A stretch of 64,000 bases of DNA from an uncultured Olsenella sp. GTDB lineage: Bacteria; Actinomycetota; Coriobacteriia; Coriobacteriales; Atopobiaceae. The position numbers were made by a program, and so were the translations under genes. The notes below the pieces were generated by a model, which saw nothing but the letters and a program-made list of their open reading frames with translations, was not told the origin of the DNA and ran no database searches. The number at the start of each line of letters is the position of its first letter. Position 1 is the stretch's first letter. Positions 33,542-41,383 of this stretch are shown piece after piece. Where the stretch lies: positions 1 through 64,000 of the forward strand of contig ONBR01000003.1 of assembly GCA_900316105.1 (NCBI GenBank). The letters are read 5' to 3'.

Positions 33542-33615
33542 GGGCCAGTGGGTGATTGCCAGAGCGAGTTCTTGCGTAGCGAGCTGTTTGAGCTCGGGCG
33601 ATCACCCACTGGCCC
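33542..33615. repeat. Conserved-loop palindrome, copy F
   Basis: Perfect 15-bp arms GGGCCAGTGGGTGAT (33542-33556) and ATCACCCACTGGCCC (33601-33615). On the minus strand the loop reads GCTCAAACAGCTCGCTACGC and AAGAACTCGCTCTGG. It lies between convergent genes. Confidence 0.85.
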
Positions 33616-33631
33616 CAGGCGCTAGATGCGA

Positions 33632-34813
33632 TTAATGGTGGAAGAGACGCATGCCGGTGAAGCACATTGCCATCTTGTACTTGTCGGCCGTCTCGATCAC
33701 GTTGTCGTCGCGGATGGAGCCGCCGGGCTCGGCAATGTAGGTGACGCCAGACTTGTGGGCGCGCTCGACGTTGTCGCCAAAGGGGAAGAAGGCATCGGAG
33801 CCCAGGGTGACGCCGGTCTGCGTGGCGATCCAGGCCTTCTTTTCCTCGGCAGTCAGGACCTCGGGCTTCTCGGCAAACCACTTCTGCCACTCGCCCTCGG
33901 CCAGGACGTCGTCGTGCTCGTCGGAAATGTAGACGTCGATGGCGTTGTCACGGTTGGCGCGACGGATGCCGTCGACGAACTTCAGGCCCAGTACCTTGGG
34001 GTGCTGGCGGAGGAACCAGGTGTCGGCCTTGTTGCCTGCCAGACGGGTGCAGTGGACGCGGCTCTGCTGGCCGGCGCCGACGCCGATGGTCTGGCCGTTC
34101 TTCACGTAGCAGACGGAGTTGGACTGCGTGTACTTCAGGGCAATCAGGGAGACGATCATGTCGGTGATGGCGTCCTCGGGGATGTCCTGGTTCTTGGTCA
34201 CCACGTTCTGAAGGAGCTCGCGGTTGATCTTGAAGTTGTTGTGGCCCTGCTCGAAGGTGATGCCAAAGACGTCCTTCTGCTCGACGGGGGCGCACTCGTA
34301 GTTGGGGTCAATCTGGACGACGTTGTAGTTGCCCTTCTTCTTTTGGGCCAAGATCTGCAGGGCCTCGTCGGTGAAGCCGGGGGCGATGACACCGTCGGAG
34401 ACCTCGTGCTTCAGGACCAGGGCGGTGCGGGCGTCGCAGACGTCGGAGAGGGCTGCCCAGTCGCCGTAGGAGCTCATACGGTCGGCGCCGCGGGCACGGA
34501 TGTAGGCTGCGGCGATGGGGGTCACGGGACCGTCGGCCTCGTCGACGAAGTAGATCTGCTTGTCCACGTCGGAGAGGGGCTTGCCCACTGCGGCTCCGGC
34601 AGGGGAGACGTGCTTGAAGGAGGCGGCGGAAGGCATGCCGGTGGCCTCCTTGAGCTCCTTGACCAGCTGCCAGGAGTTGAGGGCGTCCAGGAAGTTGATG
34701 TAGCCGGGCTTGCCCGAGAGGACGGTAACGGGCAGGTCAGACCCATCCTTCATGAAGATTCGGGAGGGCTTCTGGTTGGGGTTGCAGCCGTACTTGAGCG
34801 CGAGTTCGTTCAT
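33632..34813 (-). CDS. Stand-alone AICAR formyltransferase (PurH transformylase domain)
   Basis: A 393-residue protein equal to the AICAR transformylase half of PurH: MNELALKYGCNPNQKPS, SFKHVSPAGAAVG (the catalytic KH pair), NSVCYVKNGQTIGVGAGQQSR, GSDAFFPFGDN and AEPGGSIRDD. It transfers the formyl group from 10-formyl-THF to AICAR, the penultimate step of IMP synthesis. The cyclohydrolase half is absent and is supplied by the PurO-type protein upstream. AAAGGAAC precedes ATG 34813. It is expected to be co-transcribed from the ZTP-riboswitch leader at 35.9 kb. Confidence 0.92.
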   Translation of the reverse strand: MNELALKYGCNPNQKPSRIFMKDGSDLPVTVLSGKPGYINFLDALNSWQLVKELKEATGMPSAASFKHVSPAGAAVGKPLSDVDKQIYFVDEADGPVTPIAAAYIRARGADRMSSYGDWAALSDVCDARTALVLKHEVSDGVIAPGFTDEALQILAQKKKGNYNVVQIDPNYECAPVEQKDVFGITFEQGHNNFKINRELLQNVVTKNQDIPEDAITDMIVSLIALKYTQSNSVCYVKNGQTIGVGAGQQSRVHCTRLAGNKADTWFLRQHPKVLGLKFVDGIRRANRDNAIDVYISDEHDDVLAEGEWQKWFAEKPEVLTAEEKKAWIATQTGVTLGSDAFFPFGDNVERAHKSGVTYIAEPGGSIRDDNVIETADKYKMAMCFTGMRLFHH

Positions 34814-34830
34814 GTGAGGTTCCTTTCGTG

Positions 34831-34919
34831 GGGGCTCGTCGATGTGCCGCCTTGCTCGAACAGTCCTCGCCGCGCTTTGTGCGGCTGCGGAACTCGCCGG
34901 CGACACATTGACGAGCCCC
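34831..34919. repeat. Conserved-loop palindrome, copy G
   Basis: Arms GGGGCTCGTCGATGTG (34831-34846) and CACATTGACGAGCCCC (34904-34919), one mismatch. The loop carries GCTCGAACAGTCCTCGCCGC and TGCGGAACTCGCCGG. It sits in the leader just before the AICAR transformylase ribosome site. Confidence 0.8.
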
Positions 34920-35084
34920 ATGAGAGGGTCTTCGCTTGCGGGAGCTCGCACTTGAGTGCGGAGGTACGAACCCCAACGCCGCGAAGAATAATAGCTAGGT
35001 ATTATTTAAATATTGCTCATAAGATAATCACTTTATACTGAAATGATGACTCGGTGGCTTCACGCAATCCTGGTAAGGCAATCA

Positions 35085-35161
35085 CATTGTCGCGGGGATT
35101 GTCGCGGAGCGAGTTCCGCAGCACGTACTTTGCGCGAGGATGTCTGGGCCCCGTGGCAATG
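35085..35161. repeat. Conserved-loop palindrome, copy H (diverged)
   Basis: Imperfect arms CATTGTCGCGGGG and CCCCGTGGCAATG. On the minus strand the loop reads CAGACATCCTCGCGCAAAGT...GCGGAACTCGCTCCG. With copy G it occupies most of the 364-bp gap between the two purine genes; no gene is seen there. Confidence 0.65.
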
Positions 35162-35177
35162 CGACGACCTCCTCGGG

Positions 35178-35828
35178 TTACTTGTTCTTGTTGTAGAGCG
35201 TGACCGTGCCGTCGACGTTTGCGTACAGCGAGACCTTGTTGTCTGCGTTCAGGGCCTCCCAGACCTGGTCGGAACCGGGCATGTTTACGCAGATGGGCTC
35301 GCCGGCAAAGCTGGGCAGGGGGTTGCCGTCGGTCTGGTAGGTGCTGATGAAGTAGCCCACGCCAGCGTCGGCACCCTCGTAGGCAAAGAACTCGCGGAGG
35401 CAGCGGTCCTCTGCGGAGTTGGGGTCGTGCTTGAGGATGGAGAGCTCGAAGGAGCCGTCGGGGTGGATGATGGAAGAGATGCGCGGGGTCCAGTTGGGTT
35501 CATCGGGCTCGTACTCGCGAGTCATGCAGCCCTCGCGGAAGCCCTTCTCTACAATGGTGTCGGTCTGGTCGCCGTTGGTTACGACCAGGTCGTCACCGGA
35601 AGTGCGGACGGGGTGGTAGATGATCAGGCTGGGGTCCTCAAGCTTGGACTCGTCGAAGGCCTTGGTACGGATGCCGTCATCGGTGAGCTCAAAGACGCGG
35701 TTGCGGCTGTTGGCGCTGCGGCCCATGATCCAGTAGTAGACCGCCGGCTTGCCGTCGGCGCTCGTGCCTACGACGATGCCGCGTCCGGGGTAGGGGTTTG
35801 CCTGCAGAAGTTCGACCAAGTCCCTCAT
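35178..35828 (-). CDS. purO: IMP cyclohydrolase, PurO-like
   Basis: A 216-residue protein of the IMP cyclohydrolase family first known from archaea. NPYPGRGIVVG (residues 11-21), YYWIMGRSANSRNR and SLIIYHPVRTSGDDLVVTNGDQTD are family motifs, and the length fits. It closes FAICAR to IMP, replacing the N-terminal half of bacterial PurH. It is encoded directly upstream of the stand-alone transformylase and behind a ZTP riboswitch, which supports the call. AAAGGAC precedes ATG 35828. Confidence 0.88.
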   Translation of the reverse strand: MRDLVELLQANPYPGRGIVVGTSADGKPAVYYWIMGRSANSRNRVFELTDDGIRTKAFDESKLEDPSLIIYHPVRTSGDDLVVTNGDQTDTIVEKGFREGCMTREYEPDEPNWTPRISSIIHPDGSFELSILKHDPNSAEDRCLREFFAYEGADAGVGYFISTYQTDGNPLPSFAGEPICVNMPGSDQVWEALNADNKVSLYANVDGTVTLYNKNK

Positions 35829-35888
35829 ACGCTTGTCCTTTCACTCTGCCTTCTACGTTTGCGCACGTAAAGAGCACAAAACGCAAAA

Positions 35889-35919
35889 GGCAAGCCACCC
35901 CTGTGCGAGGTGACTTGCC
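35889..35919 (-). terminator. Expression-platform terminator of the ZTP riboswitch
   Basis: On the minus strand GGCAAGTCACC pairs with GGTGGCTTGCC and is followed by TTTTGCGTTTT. Its 5' arm overlaps the CTGGGCA end of the aptamer, so ligand binding would block the terminator and switch purine genes on. Confidence 0.8.
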
Positions 35920-35992
35920 CAGACGGTCGGCTTTGCTTATGTAGACGCTGCTCCACCGTGGTATCCCACGAATCTCCGTCAGTCACAGCGCA
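35914..35992 (-). promoter_or_regulatory. ZTP (pfl-motif) riboswitch aptamer
   Basis: Read on the minus strand, GTGACTGACGGAGATTCGTG, GGATACCACGGTGGAGCAGC and the 3' hairpin GCCGACCGTCTGGGCA fit the ZTP/ZMP riboswitch pattern (conserved 5' GACUG.CGG helix and 3' CCGNCUGGGC). It leads into purO and the AICAR transformylase gene, enzymes that consume ZMP (AICAR), the ligand precursor. This is motif recognition by eye, not a covariance search. Confidence 0.82.
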
Positions 35993-36122
35993 CTGTTGAT
36001 TCCAGTATAGCCGTGGGCAGTTCAGCGCGGAGCGCCTACGAAAATCTTCCATGCTGCGCCGCTGGGCTTCAGGTTGGTGCGGGTGGTGCGGGTATTTTAT
36101 TTTCGCCCCTGACGATATGGGC

Positions 36123-36152
36123 GAGGGGTCGTGCGCCCCGCGCACGCCCCTC
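36123..36152. terminator. GC-rich hairpin in the purO-argC intergenic region
   Basis: GAGGGGTCGTGCG pairs with CGCACGCCCCTC, and AAATTT follows. The role is unclear: possibly a terminator, or part of the upstream leader. The 697-bp region 35829-36525 otherwise holds the riboswitch, palindrome E and the argC promoter. Confidence 0.45.
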
Positions 36153-36206
36153 ACAAATTTTCCTCCCCTTAGAAGACCCTCGAGCCAGGACAAATCCGCG
36201 AGCGTC

Positions 36207-36295
36207 CCGACCCTGCCTCCTTGTCTCGAGCGCAGTTTCGCAGCGCGCCTTTTGCGCGAGAATGTCCGAGCAGTGGGGCAAGGAGGCAGGGTCGG
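36207..36295. repeat. Conserved-loop palindrome, copy E
   Basis: Perfect 17-bp arms CCGACCCTGCCTCCTTG (36207-36223) and CAAGGAGGCAGGGTCGG (36279-36295). The minus-strand loop reads GCTCGGACATTCTCGCGCAA...GCGAAACTGCGCTCG, the family loop. Confidence 0.85.
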
Positions 36296-36525
36296 CCGAA
36301 GGCGTTTGTGTAGGTTTTCTTCCTACATTTCGAATTAATAAACTATCTCGCATGATTGCGTCAACAAAAACTGATGAATGTCCTCAATTACGAGCTAAAA
36401 GGGCATAATTTAGCGACGGTCAGGTCAGAAACTGTATATTTACGCGCAAAATGAGCACTCTGAAACTTACGCTATGGTAGCCTGAACCAATTTCCCGAAT
36501 GTTAAAGAAAGGGTGGAAGAGAGCC

Positions 36526-37614
36526 ATGGATGCAAGCAAGCAGACGCGTGTGTGCGTAGTTGGGGCGACCGGTTTCGCAGGAGTCGAAGTCGTCCGCCTG
36601 GTTCTGAACCATCCCCAGCTGCGCCTCGCCATGGCTACTGACCGCAAGGCCGCTGGCACGCCAATCTCGCAGGTATATCCCGCACTCGCTGGTGCCACTG
36701 ACCTGAAGCTCTCCCTGCCCGAGCCCGATGCCATCGCTGCCGCGGCAGACATTGCCTTCCTGGCGGTGCCCCATACGGCGTCCCTCTCCCTGACACCCGA
36801 CCTCATTGCCCGCGGGGTGTCGGTCATCGACCTTTCTGCAGACTATCGTCTGCGTGACCCAAAAATATACGAAAAATGGTATGAAACGCCTCACACCAGT
36901 GTGGACCTCCTCAAGGATGCGGTCTACGGCCTGCCCGAGCTCTTTCGTCCCCAGCTCCAGGACCTGGCGCAAAAGCTGGCGTCTGGCCAGGGTCCCGTCC
37001 TAGTGGCAGCTCCAGGCTGCTATCCCACGTCCACGGCCCTTGCCGCGACTCCCGCGATCAAGGCGGGCCTCGTTGCCGACACCCTGGTGATTTCCGACTG
37101 CATCTCGGGCGTCACGGGCGCCGGCCGTACCCCCTCCGCCCGCACCCACTTCTGCCACTCCAACGAGTCCGTGGAGGCCTACGGCGTGGCCAAGCACCGC
37201 CACACCCCCGAGATCGAGCAGACCCTCTCCATCATCGCGGGCCAGCCCGTGGATGTGGTCTTTACCCCGCACCTGGCACCCCTCAACCGTGGCCTTCTTT
37301 CCACGGTCTACCTGCAGGCAAAGCCCGACGTGACGGCCCAGGACGTGCAGGCGGCCTACGAGGACTTCTTTGCAGACGAACCCCTGGTCACCATGCTGCC
37401 GGCGGGGCAGATGCCCCAGACGGGATCCGTCGCGGGATCGGCGCGTGCCCAGGTGGGCGTGGCCTTGGACGCACGACGACGCACCACCATCGTCGCCTCC
37501 TGTGCCATCGACAACCTTGGCAAGGGAGCGGCAAGTCAGGCCGTCCAGTGCGCAAATGCTGTGCTGGGTTATCCCGAGACGACGGGCTTGGACTTCGTGG
37601 CGCCCGTCCTCTAA
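36526..37614 (+). CDS. argC: N-acetyl-gamma-glutamyl-phosphate reductase
   Basis: A 362-residue ArgC. The NADP-binding VVGATGFAGVEVVRL (residues 10-24), the catalytic Cys in VAAPGCYPTSTAL (about 155-167), ISGVTGAGRTPS and FTPHLAPLNRGLLSTVY are all present. It reduces N-acetylglutamyl phosphate to the semialdehyde, step three of arginine synthesis. It is first gene of argCJBD, the classical compact order. GGAAGAGAG precedes ATG 36526. No clear ArgR box was found upstream by eye. Confidence 0.95.
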   Translation: MDASKQTRVCVVGATGFAGVEVVRLVLNHPQLRLAMATDRKAAGTPISQVYPALAGATDLKLSLPEPDAIAAAADIAFLAVPHTASLSLTPDLIARGVSVIDLSADYRLRDPKIYEKWYETPHTSVDLLKDAVYGLPELFRPQLQDLAQKLASGQGPVLVAAPGCYPTSTALAATPAIKAGLVADTLVISDCISGVTGAGRTPSARTHFCHSNESVEAYGVAKHRHTPEIEQTLSIIAGQPVDVVFTPHLAPLNRGLLSTVYLQAKPDVTAQDVQAAYEDFFADEPLVTMLPAGQMPQTGSVAGSARAQVGVALDARRRTTIVASCAIDNLGKGAASQAVQCANAVLGYPETTGLDFVAPVL

Positions 37615-37636
37615 CACCCGTGCGAGGAGAGAAATA

Positions 37637-38932
37637 ATGAAAGCATATGAACCCCTGACCATCCCCCAGGAGGATGGCTTTGCCGAGGGCTATGGATTCG
37701 TGCCCTGCGAGGGTGGCGTCTGCGCTGCCGAGGGCGTGAAGGCTGCAGGCATCTCCGCAGGTTTCAGGCGCAATCCCGAAAGGCGCGACCTGGCCCTGGT
37801 GGTCGCCGACGAGGAAGCCGTCTGCGCCGGCACCTTCACCCAGAATCGTTTCTGTGCGGCTCCCGTCCAGGTCTCCCGTCCCCGTGCCGCCTCCGGTCAC
37901 GCCCGGGCAGTCGTCCTGAACTCGGGCAACGCAAACGCCGCCACCGGCCAGCAGGGCCTGGAGGTTGCCCAGGCCTCTTCTCAGATCGTGGCAGATGCCC
38001 TGGGCTGCCAGCCCGAGGACGTCCTGGTGGCCTCCACCGGCGTCATCGGCGTCCAGCTCTCCCTTGACTGCTTCAAGACGGGCGTGCCCGCCTGCGCGGA
38101 CCTGCTGGAGCACTCCGCCGCCGCTGCCCATCATGCCGCGCGCGCGGTCATGACCACTGACACCCACTCCAAGCAGGCTGCCTTCGTGGGCCAGGTACCT
38201 GCGAGCGCGACGGCAGATGGCCAGCAGGTCACCGTTCATGTGGGCGGCTTCTGCAAGGGCTCCGGCATGATTCAGCCAAACATGGCCACCATGCTGGCGG
38301 TCCTCTCCACTGATGCCCCGCTGACCCCCGCTGCCGCTCACGAGGCCCTTCTTCATGCGGTCAAGAACACCTTCAACAAGGTGACCGTCGACTCCGACAC
38401 CTCGACCAACGACACCTGCATCCTCCTGGCTACGGGCAAGGCCGGCGGTGACCCCATCGACCTGGACTCTCCCGCCTATCCCGCCGTGGCAGCAGCCGTC
38501 CGCTCCGTCTGCGAGAACCTGGGCAGGCAGATCGCGGCCGACGGCGAGGGCGCGACGAAGCTCGTGACCGTGGACGTGATGGGTGCCGACTCCCCCGAGG
38601 CGGCCGACACCGTTGCCCGCTCCATCGCCAACTCGCCCCTGGTAAAGACCGCAATCTTTGGACACGATGCAAACTGGGGCCGTGTGGCTGCGGCCGCCGG
38701 AAAGTGTGGCGTACCCTTTGATCAGACCCAGGTGGACATCGACTTCCTGGGCCAGCCCGTCTGCCGCGGTGGCCTGACCGTCCCCATGGACGAGGACCTG
38801 ATGCTGAAGCTCTTCAAGCAGGCGGAGATTCCCATTGCCATCGACCTGGGGATGGGGGACTGCCATGCCCGCGTGTGGACCTGCGACCTGACCCACGACT
38901 ACGTGACCATAAACGGAGACTACCGCACCTAG
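37637..38932 (+). CDS. argJ: Glutamate N-acetyltransferase / ornithine acetyltransferase
   Basis: A 431-residue ArgJ. NSGNANAATGQQGLE, the autocleavage site in KGSGMIQPNMATML (the Thr becomes the N-terminal nucleophile of the beta chain), VDSDTSTNDTC and GHDANWGRVAAAAGK are diagnostic. It transfers the acetyl group from acetylornithine to glutamate, making the pathway cyclic; whether it also uses acetyl-CoA cannot be read here. GAGGAGAG precedes ATG 37637, 22 bp after argC. Confidence 0.95.
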   Translation: MKAYEPLTIPQEDGFAEGYGFVPCEGGVCAAEGVKAAGISAGFRRNPERRDLALVVADEEAVCAGTFTQNRFCAAPVQVSRPRAASGHARAVVLNSGNANAATGQQGLEVAQASSQIVADALGCQPEDVLVASTGVIGVQLSLDCFKTGVPACADLLEHSAAAAHHAARAVMTTDTHSKQAAFVGQVPASATADGQQVTVHVGGFCKGSGMIQPNMATMLAVLSTDAPLTPAAAHEALLHAVKNTFNKVTVDSDTSTNDTCILLATGKAGGDPIDLDSPAYPAVAAAVRSVCENLGRQIAADGEGATKLVTVDVMGADSPEAADTVARSIANSPLVKTAIFGHDANWGRVAAAAGKCGVPFDQTQVDIDFLGQPVCRGGLTVPMDEDLMLKLFKQAEIPIAIDLGMGDCHARVWTCDLTHDYVTINGDYRT

Positions 38933-39002
38933 TCGGCCCGACCCTCTTTGTCGGCGCGTGTCCCAACAGGAAACTCCAGTCCATGAAGCGAGGATGCCTA
39001 CC

Positions 39003-39872
39003 ATGCATAACAACGACAGGACAAAGGTGGCTCAGGACCGGGCCCAGGTACTCATCGAGACCCTGCCCTGGATTCACTCCGCGAACGGAAAGACGATCGT
39101 GGTCAAATACGGCGGCGCGGCAATGGAGAGCCCCGAGCTTGCCCGCCAGGTCATGGCGGACATCGAGCTCCTCAAGCTCACGGGTGTGCGCGTGGTCCTG
39201 GTGCACGGCGGCGGAAAGGCCATCAACCGCATGCTCAAGGCCCTTGACCTGCCCGTTTCCTTCAAGGATGGCCTGCGTGTCACCGACGACGCGACCATGG
39301 ACGCCGTCCAGGAGGTTCTGATCGGCAAGGTCAACCAGCAGCTGGTCTGGCTCCTCAACGAGTATGGGGCCAATGCCGTGGGCATCTCTGGCGCGGACGG
39401 AAAGACCCTGGGCTGTCAGCAGCTGGACCCCGACCTGGGGCACGTGGGCGAGGTCATCGACGTAAAGACCGGCCTCATCGAGTCCATCCTGGACGATGGG
39501 TACGTGCCGGTGGTCGCCTCGGTGGGCTGCGGTCCCGACGGCTTCTACAACGTGAACGCCGACGTTGCCGCGAGCAAGGTCGCCCAGGGCCTGAAGGCCG
39601 ACACCCTGGTCTACCTGACCAACGAGGACGGACTCTACCGCAACTACGGTGACCCGGACAGCCTGATCTCGCGTCTGACTGCGGCAGAGACCCGCATGAT
39701 CCTGAGCTCCGGCATCCTGGCCGAGGGGATGATTCCCAAGGTCAGCTCCATCGCCGAGGCCCTGAAGGCGGGCGTGAACGACGTCCGTATCATCAACGGC
39801 ACCTTCCCGCACGCCCTGCTGGTAGAGCTCTATACCGACGCCGGCATCGGCACCATGTTCACGCAGAACTAG
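39003..39872 (+). CDS. argB: N-acetylglutamate kinase
   Basis: A 289-residue ArgB with TIVVKYGGAAM (residues 27-37), VLVHGGGKAINRML, ISGADGKTLGCQQL, NVNADVAASKVAQGL and MIPKVSSIAEALKAGV. It phosphorylates N-acetylglutamate, the step usually controlled by arginine in cyclic pathways. The start at 39003 puts GCGAGG about 10 nt upstream; an in-frame ATG at 38994 is possible. It is the third gene of the arg operon. Confidence 0.94.
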   Translation: MHNNDRTKVAQDRAQVLIETLPWIHSANGKTIVVKYGGAAMESPELARQVMADIELLKLTGVRVVLVHGGGKAINRMLKALDLPVSFKDGLRVTDDATMDAVQEVLIGKVNQQLVWLLNEYGANAVGISGADGKTLGCQQLDPDLGHVGEVIDVKTGLIESILDDGYVPVVASVGCGPDGFYNVNADVAASKVAQGLKADTLVYLTNEDGLYRNYGDPDSLISRLTAAETRMILSSGILAEGMIPKVSSIAEALKAGVNDVRIINGTFPHALLVELYTDAGIGTMFTQN

Positions 39873-39938
39873 CTTCCCGACTGAACACCGCGCGCGAGCG
39901 GCGTGCGGCGACGCCCCCACATAGAAAGAGGCCCACTC

Positions 39939-41219
39939 ATGGCTATCACCGACACGGACTATCACATCACGCCAGCCCTGCCACCTGAGGCAAAGGCCCT
40001 GGACGACAACTACCTCATGCACACCTACGGCCGCCTGCCCGTCGAGTTCGTGGATGGTCACGGTGCCGTCCTGGTAGACGCCGACGGCCAGGAGTACCTG
40101 GACTTTCTTGGCGGCATCGGCGCTGTCAGCCTGGGCTACTCTCATCCAAAGCTGGTCAATGTCCTGACCGACCAGGCCCAGAAGGTCTGGCAGGTGGGCA
40201 ACTACTACTACGTGCAGAACCGTGGCGAGCTGGCACGCGACCTGTCCGAGCTCCTGTCAAAGACGACCGACGCCAAGGGCCACATCACGGGGTCCACAGG
40301 CGAGACCTGGAAGACCTTCTTTGCGAACTCTGGCGCCGAGGCCAATGAGGGTGCCATCAAGCTGGCCCGTCGTTGGGGCGAGGTCAAGCTGGGCGGGGCC
40401 ACGGGCGTCGTCACGGCAAAGAAGAGCTTCCATGGCCGTACCCTGGCGACCCTGGCGGCTACGGGTCAGGACGTCTTTCACAAGAGCTTCCTGCCCATGC
40501 CGGCTGGCTTTGGCGTTGCCGAGTACAACGACCTGGACTCCCTGAGGGAGGCCGTCGACCACCCGACGTCTGAGTGCGGGCCCGTCTGCGCCGTGATGCT
40601 GGAGTGCGTCCAGGGCGAGAGCGGCGTCTGGCCGGCGACGGCCGAGTACCTGCAGGGAGTGTCCGAGCTCTGTCACGAGCGCGGGCTGCTGATGATTGTG
40701 GACGAGGTCCAGGCGGGCATCTTCCGTTGCGGTGCGCCCTACGCCTACCAGCTGGCGGGCATCACGCCGGACATCGTCAGCATGGCCAAGGGCATCGGCG
40801 GCGGCTTCCCCATGGGTGCCTTCTCCGCCCGTGCAGAGGTGGCAGGCCTGCTGGCGCCGGGTGATCACGGATCGACCTTTGGCGGGAACGCCCTGGCGGC
40901 TGCCGTGGGCCGCGCGGCCATCGAGACCCTGGTGGAGGAGGAGATCGGCGAGCACGTGATCGAGGTGGGCGACCATCTGGCAGAGGTCTTGGCGGGGCTG
41001 CCCCACGTCGTGGAGGTCCGCGGCCATGGCCTCATGAGGGCCGCACAGTTCGACGTGCCCGTAGCGAACGACCTGGTGGAACAGGGCCTGGGCGTCGGCC
41101 TGGTCCTCAACCACATCGGTGACTCGATCCTCCGCTTCCTCCCGCCCCTGGTGGTGACGGAGGAGCAGGTCGACACCATGGCCGCCCGCCTACGTGCCCT
41201 GCCGCCGCTTAGGGGGTAG
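39939..41219 (+). CDS. argD: Acetylornithine aminotransferase
   Basis: A 426-residue class III PLP aminotransferase: FFANSGAEANEGAIKLAR, KKSFHGRTLATLAATG, LMIVDEVQAGIFRCG, and the PLP-binding Lys in SMAKGIGGGFPMGAF (about residue 282). It converts the semialdehyde to acetylornithine and ends the argCJBD operon; carbamoyltransferase and later genes are not here. AGAAAGAGG precedes ATG 39939. The protein ends LRG, and the TAG stop belongs to the R4 repeat (GGGGGTAGACCCC). Confidence 0.94.
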   Translation: MAITDTDYHITPALPPEAKALDDNYLMHTYGRLPVEFVDGHGAVLVDADGQEYLDFLGGIGAVSLGYSHPKLVNVLTDQAQKVWQVGNYYYVQNRGELARDLSELLSKTTDAKGHITGSTGETWKTFFANSGAEANEGAIKLARRWGEVKLGGATGVVTAKKSFHGRTLATLAATGQDVFHKSFLPMPAGFGVAEYNDLDSLREAVDHPTSECGPVCAVMLECVQGESGVWPATAEYLQGVSELCHERGLLMIVDEVQAGIFRCGAPYAYQLAGITPDIVSMAKGIGGGFPMGAFSARAEVAGLLAPGDHGSTFGGNALAAAVGRAAIETLVEEEIGEHVIEVGDHLAEVLAGLPHVVEVRGHGLMRAAQFDVPVANDLVEQGLGVGLVLNHIGDSILRFLPPLVVTEEQVDTMAARLRALPPLRG

Positions 41220-41308
41220 ACCCCAAGTGTCAGGGGTAGCCTCCCCAAGTGCCAAAGCGCCATCTGGGGGGGTAGTGCCACCTGGGGGGTAGACCCTCAA
41301 GTGGCGAT
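41210..41308. repeat. R4 palindromic repeat cluster
   Basis: GGGGGTAGACCCCAAGTGTC, GGGGTAGCCTCCCCAAGTGC, CATCTGGGGGGGTAGTGCCA and CCTGGGGGGTAGACCCTCAA in succession, all built on CCCCAAGTG/CCTGGGGGGTA words. It provides the stop of argD. Confidence 0.75.
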
Positions 41309-41383
41309 TTCTCGTATTGGTGTAGCTTTGCCCTGCTTGGGGGTACACTCTCCCAGATGACAACCTACCAGTACGGAGAAACC

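Noticed and set aside
35825-36193. A 122-codon open frame upstream of purO on the minus strand
   Set aside because: It runs through the ZTP aptamer and terminator and has no family match; the RNA structure explains the sequence.
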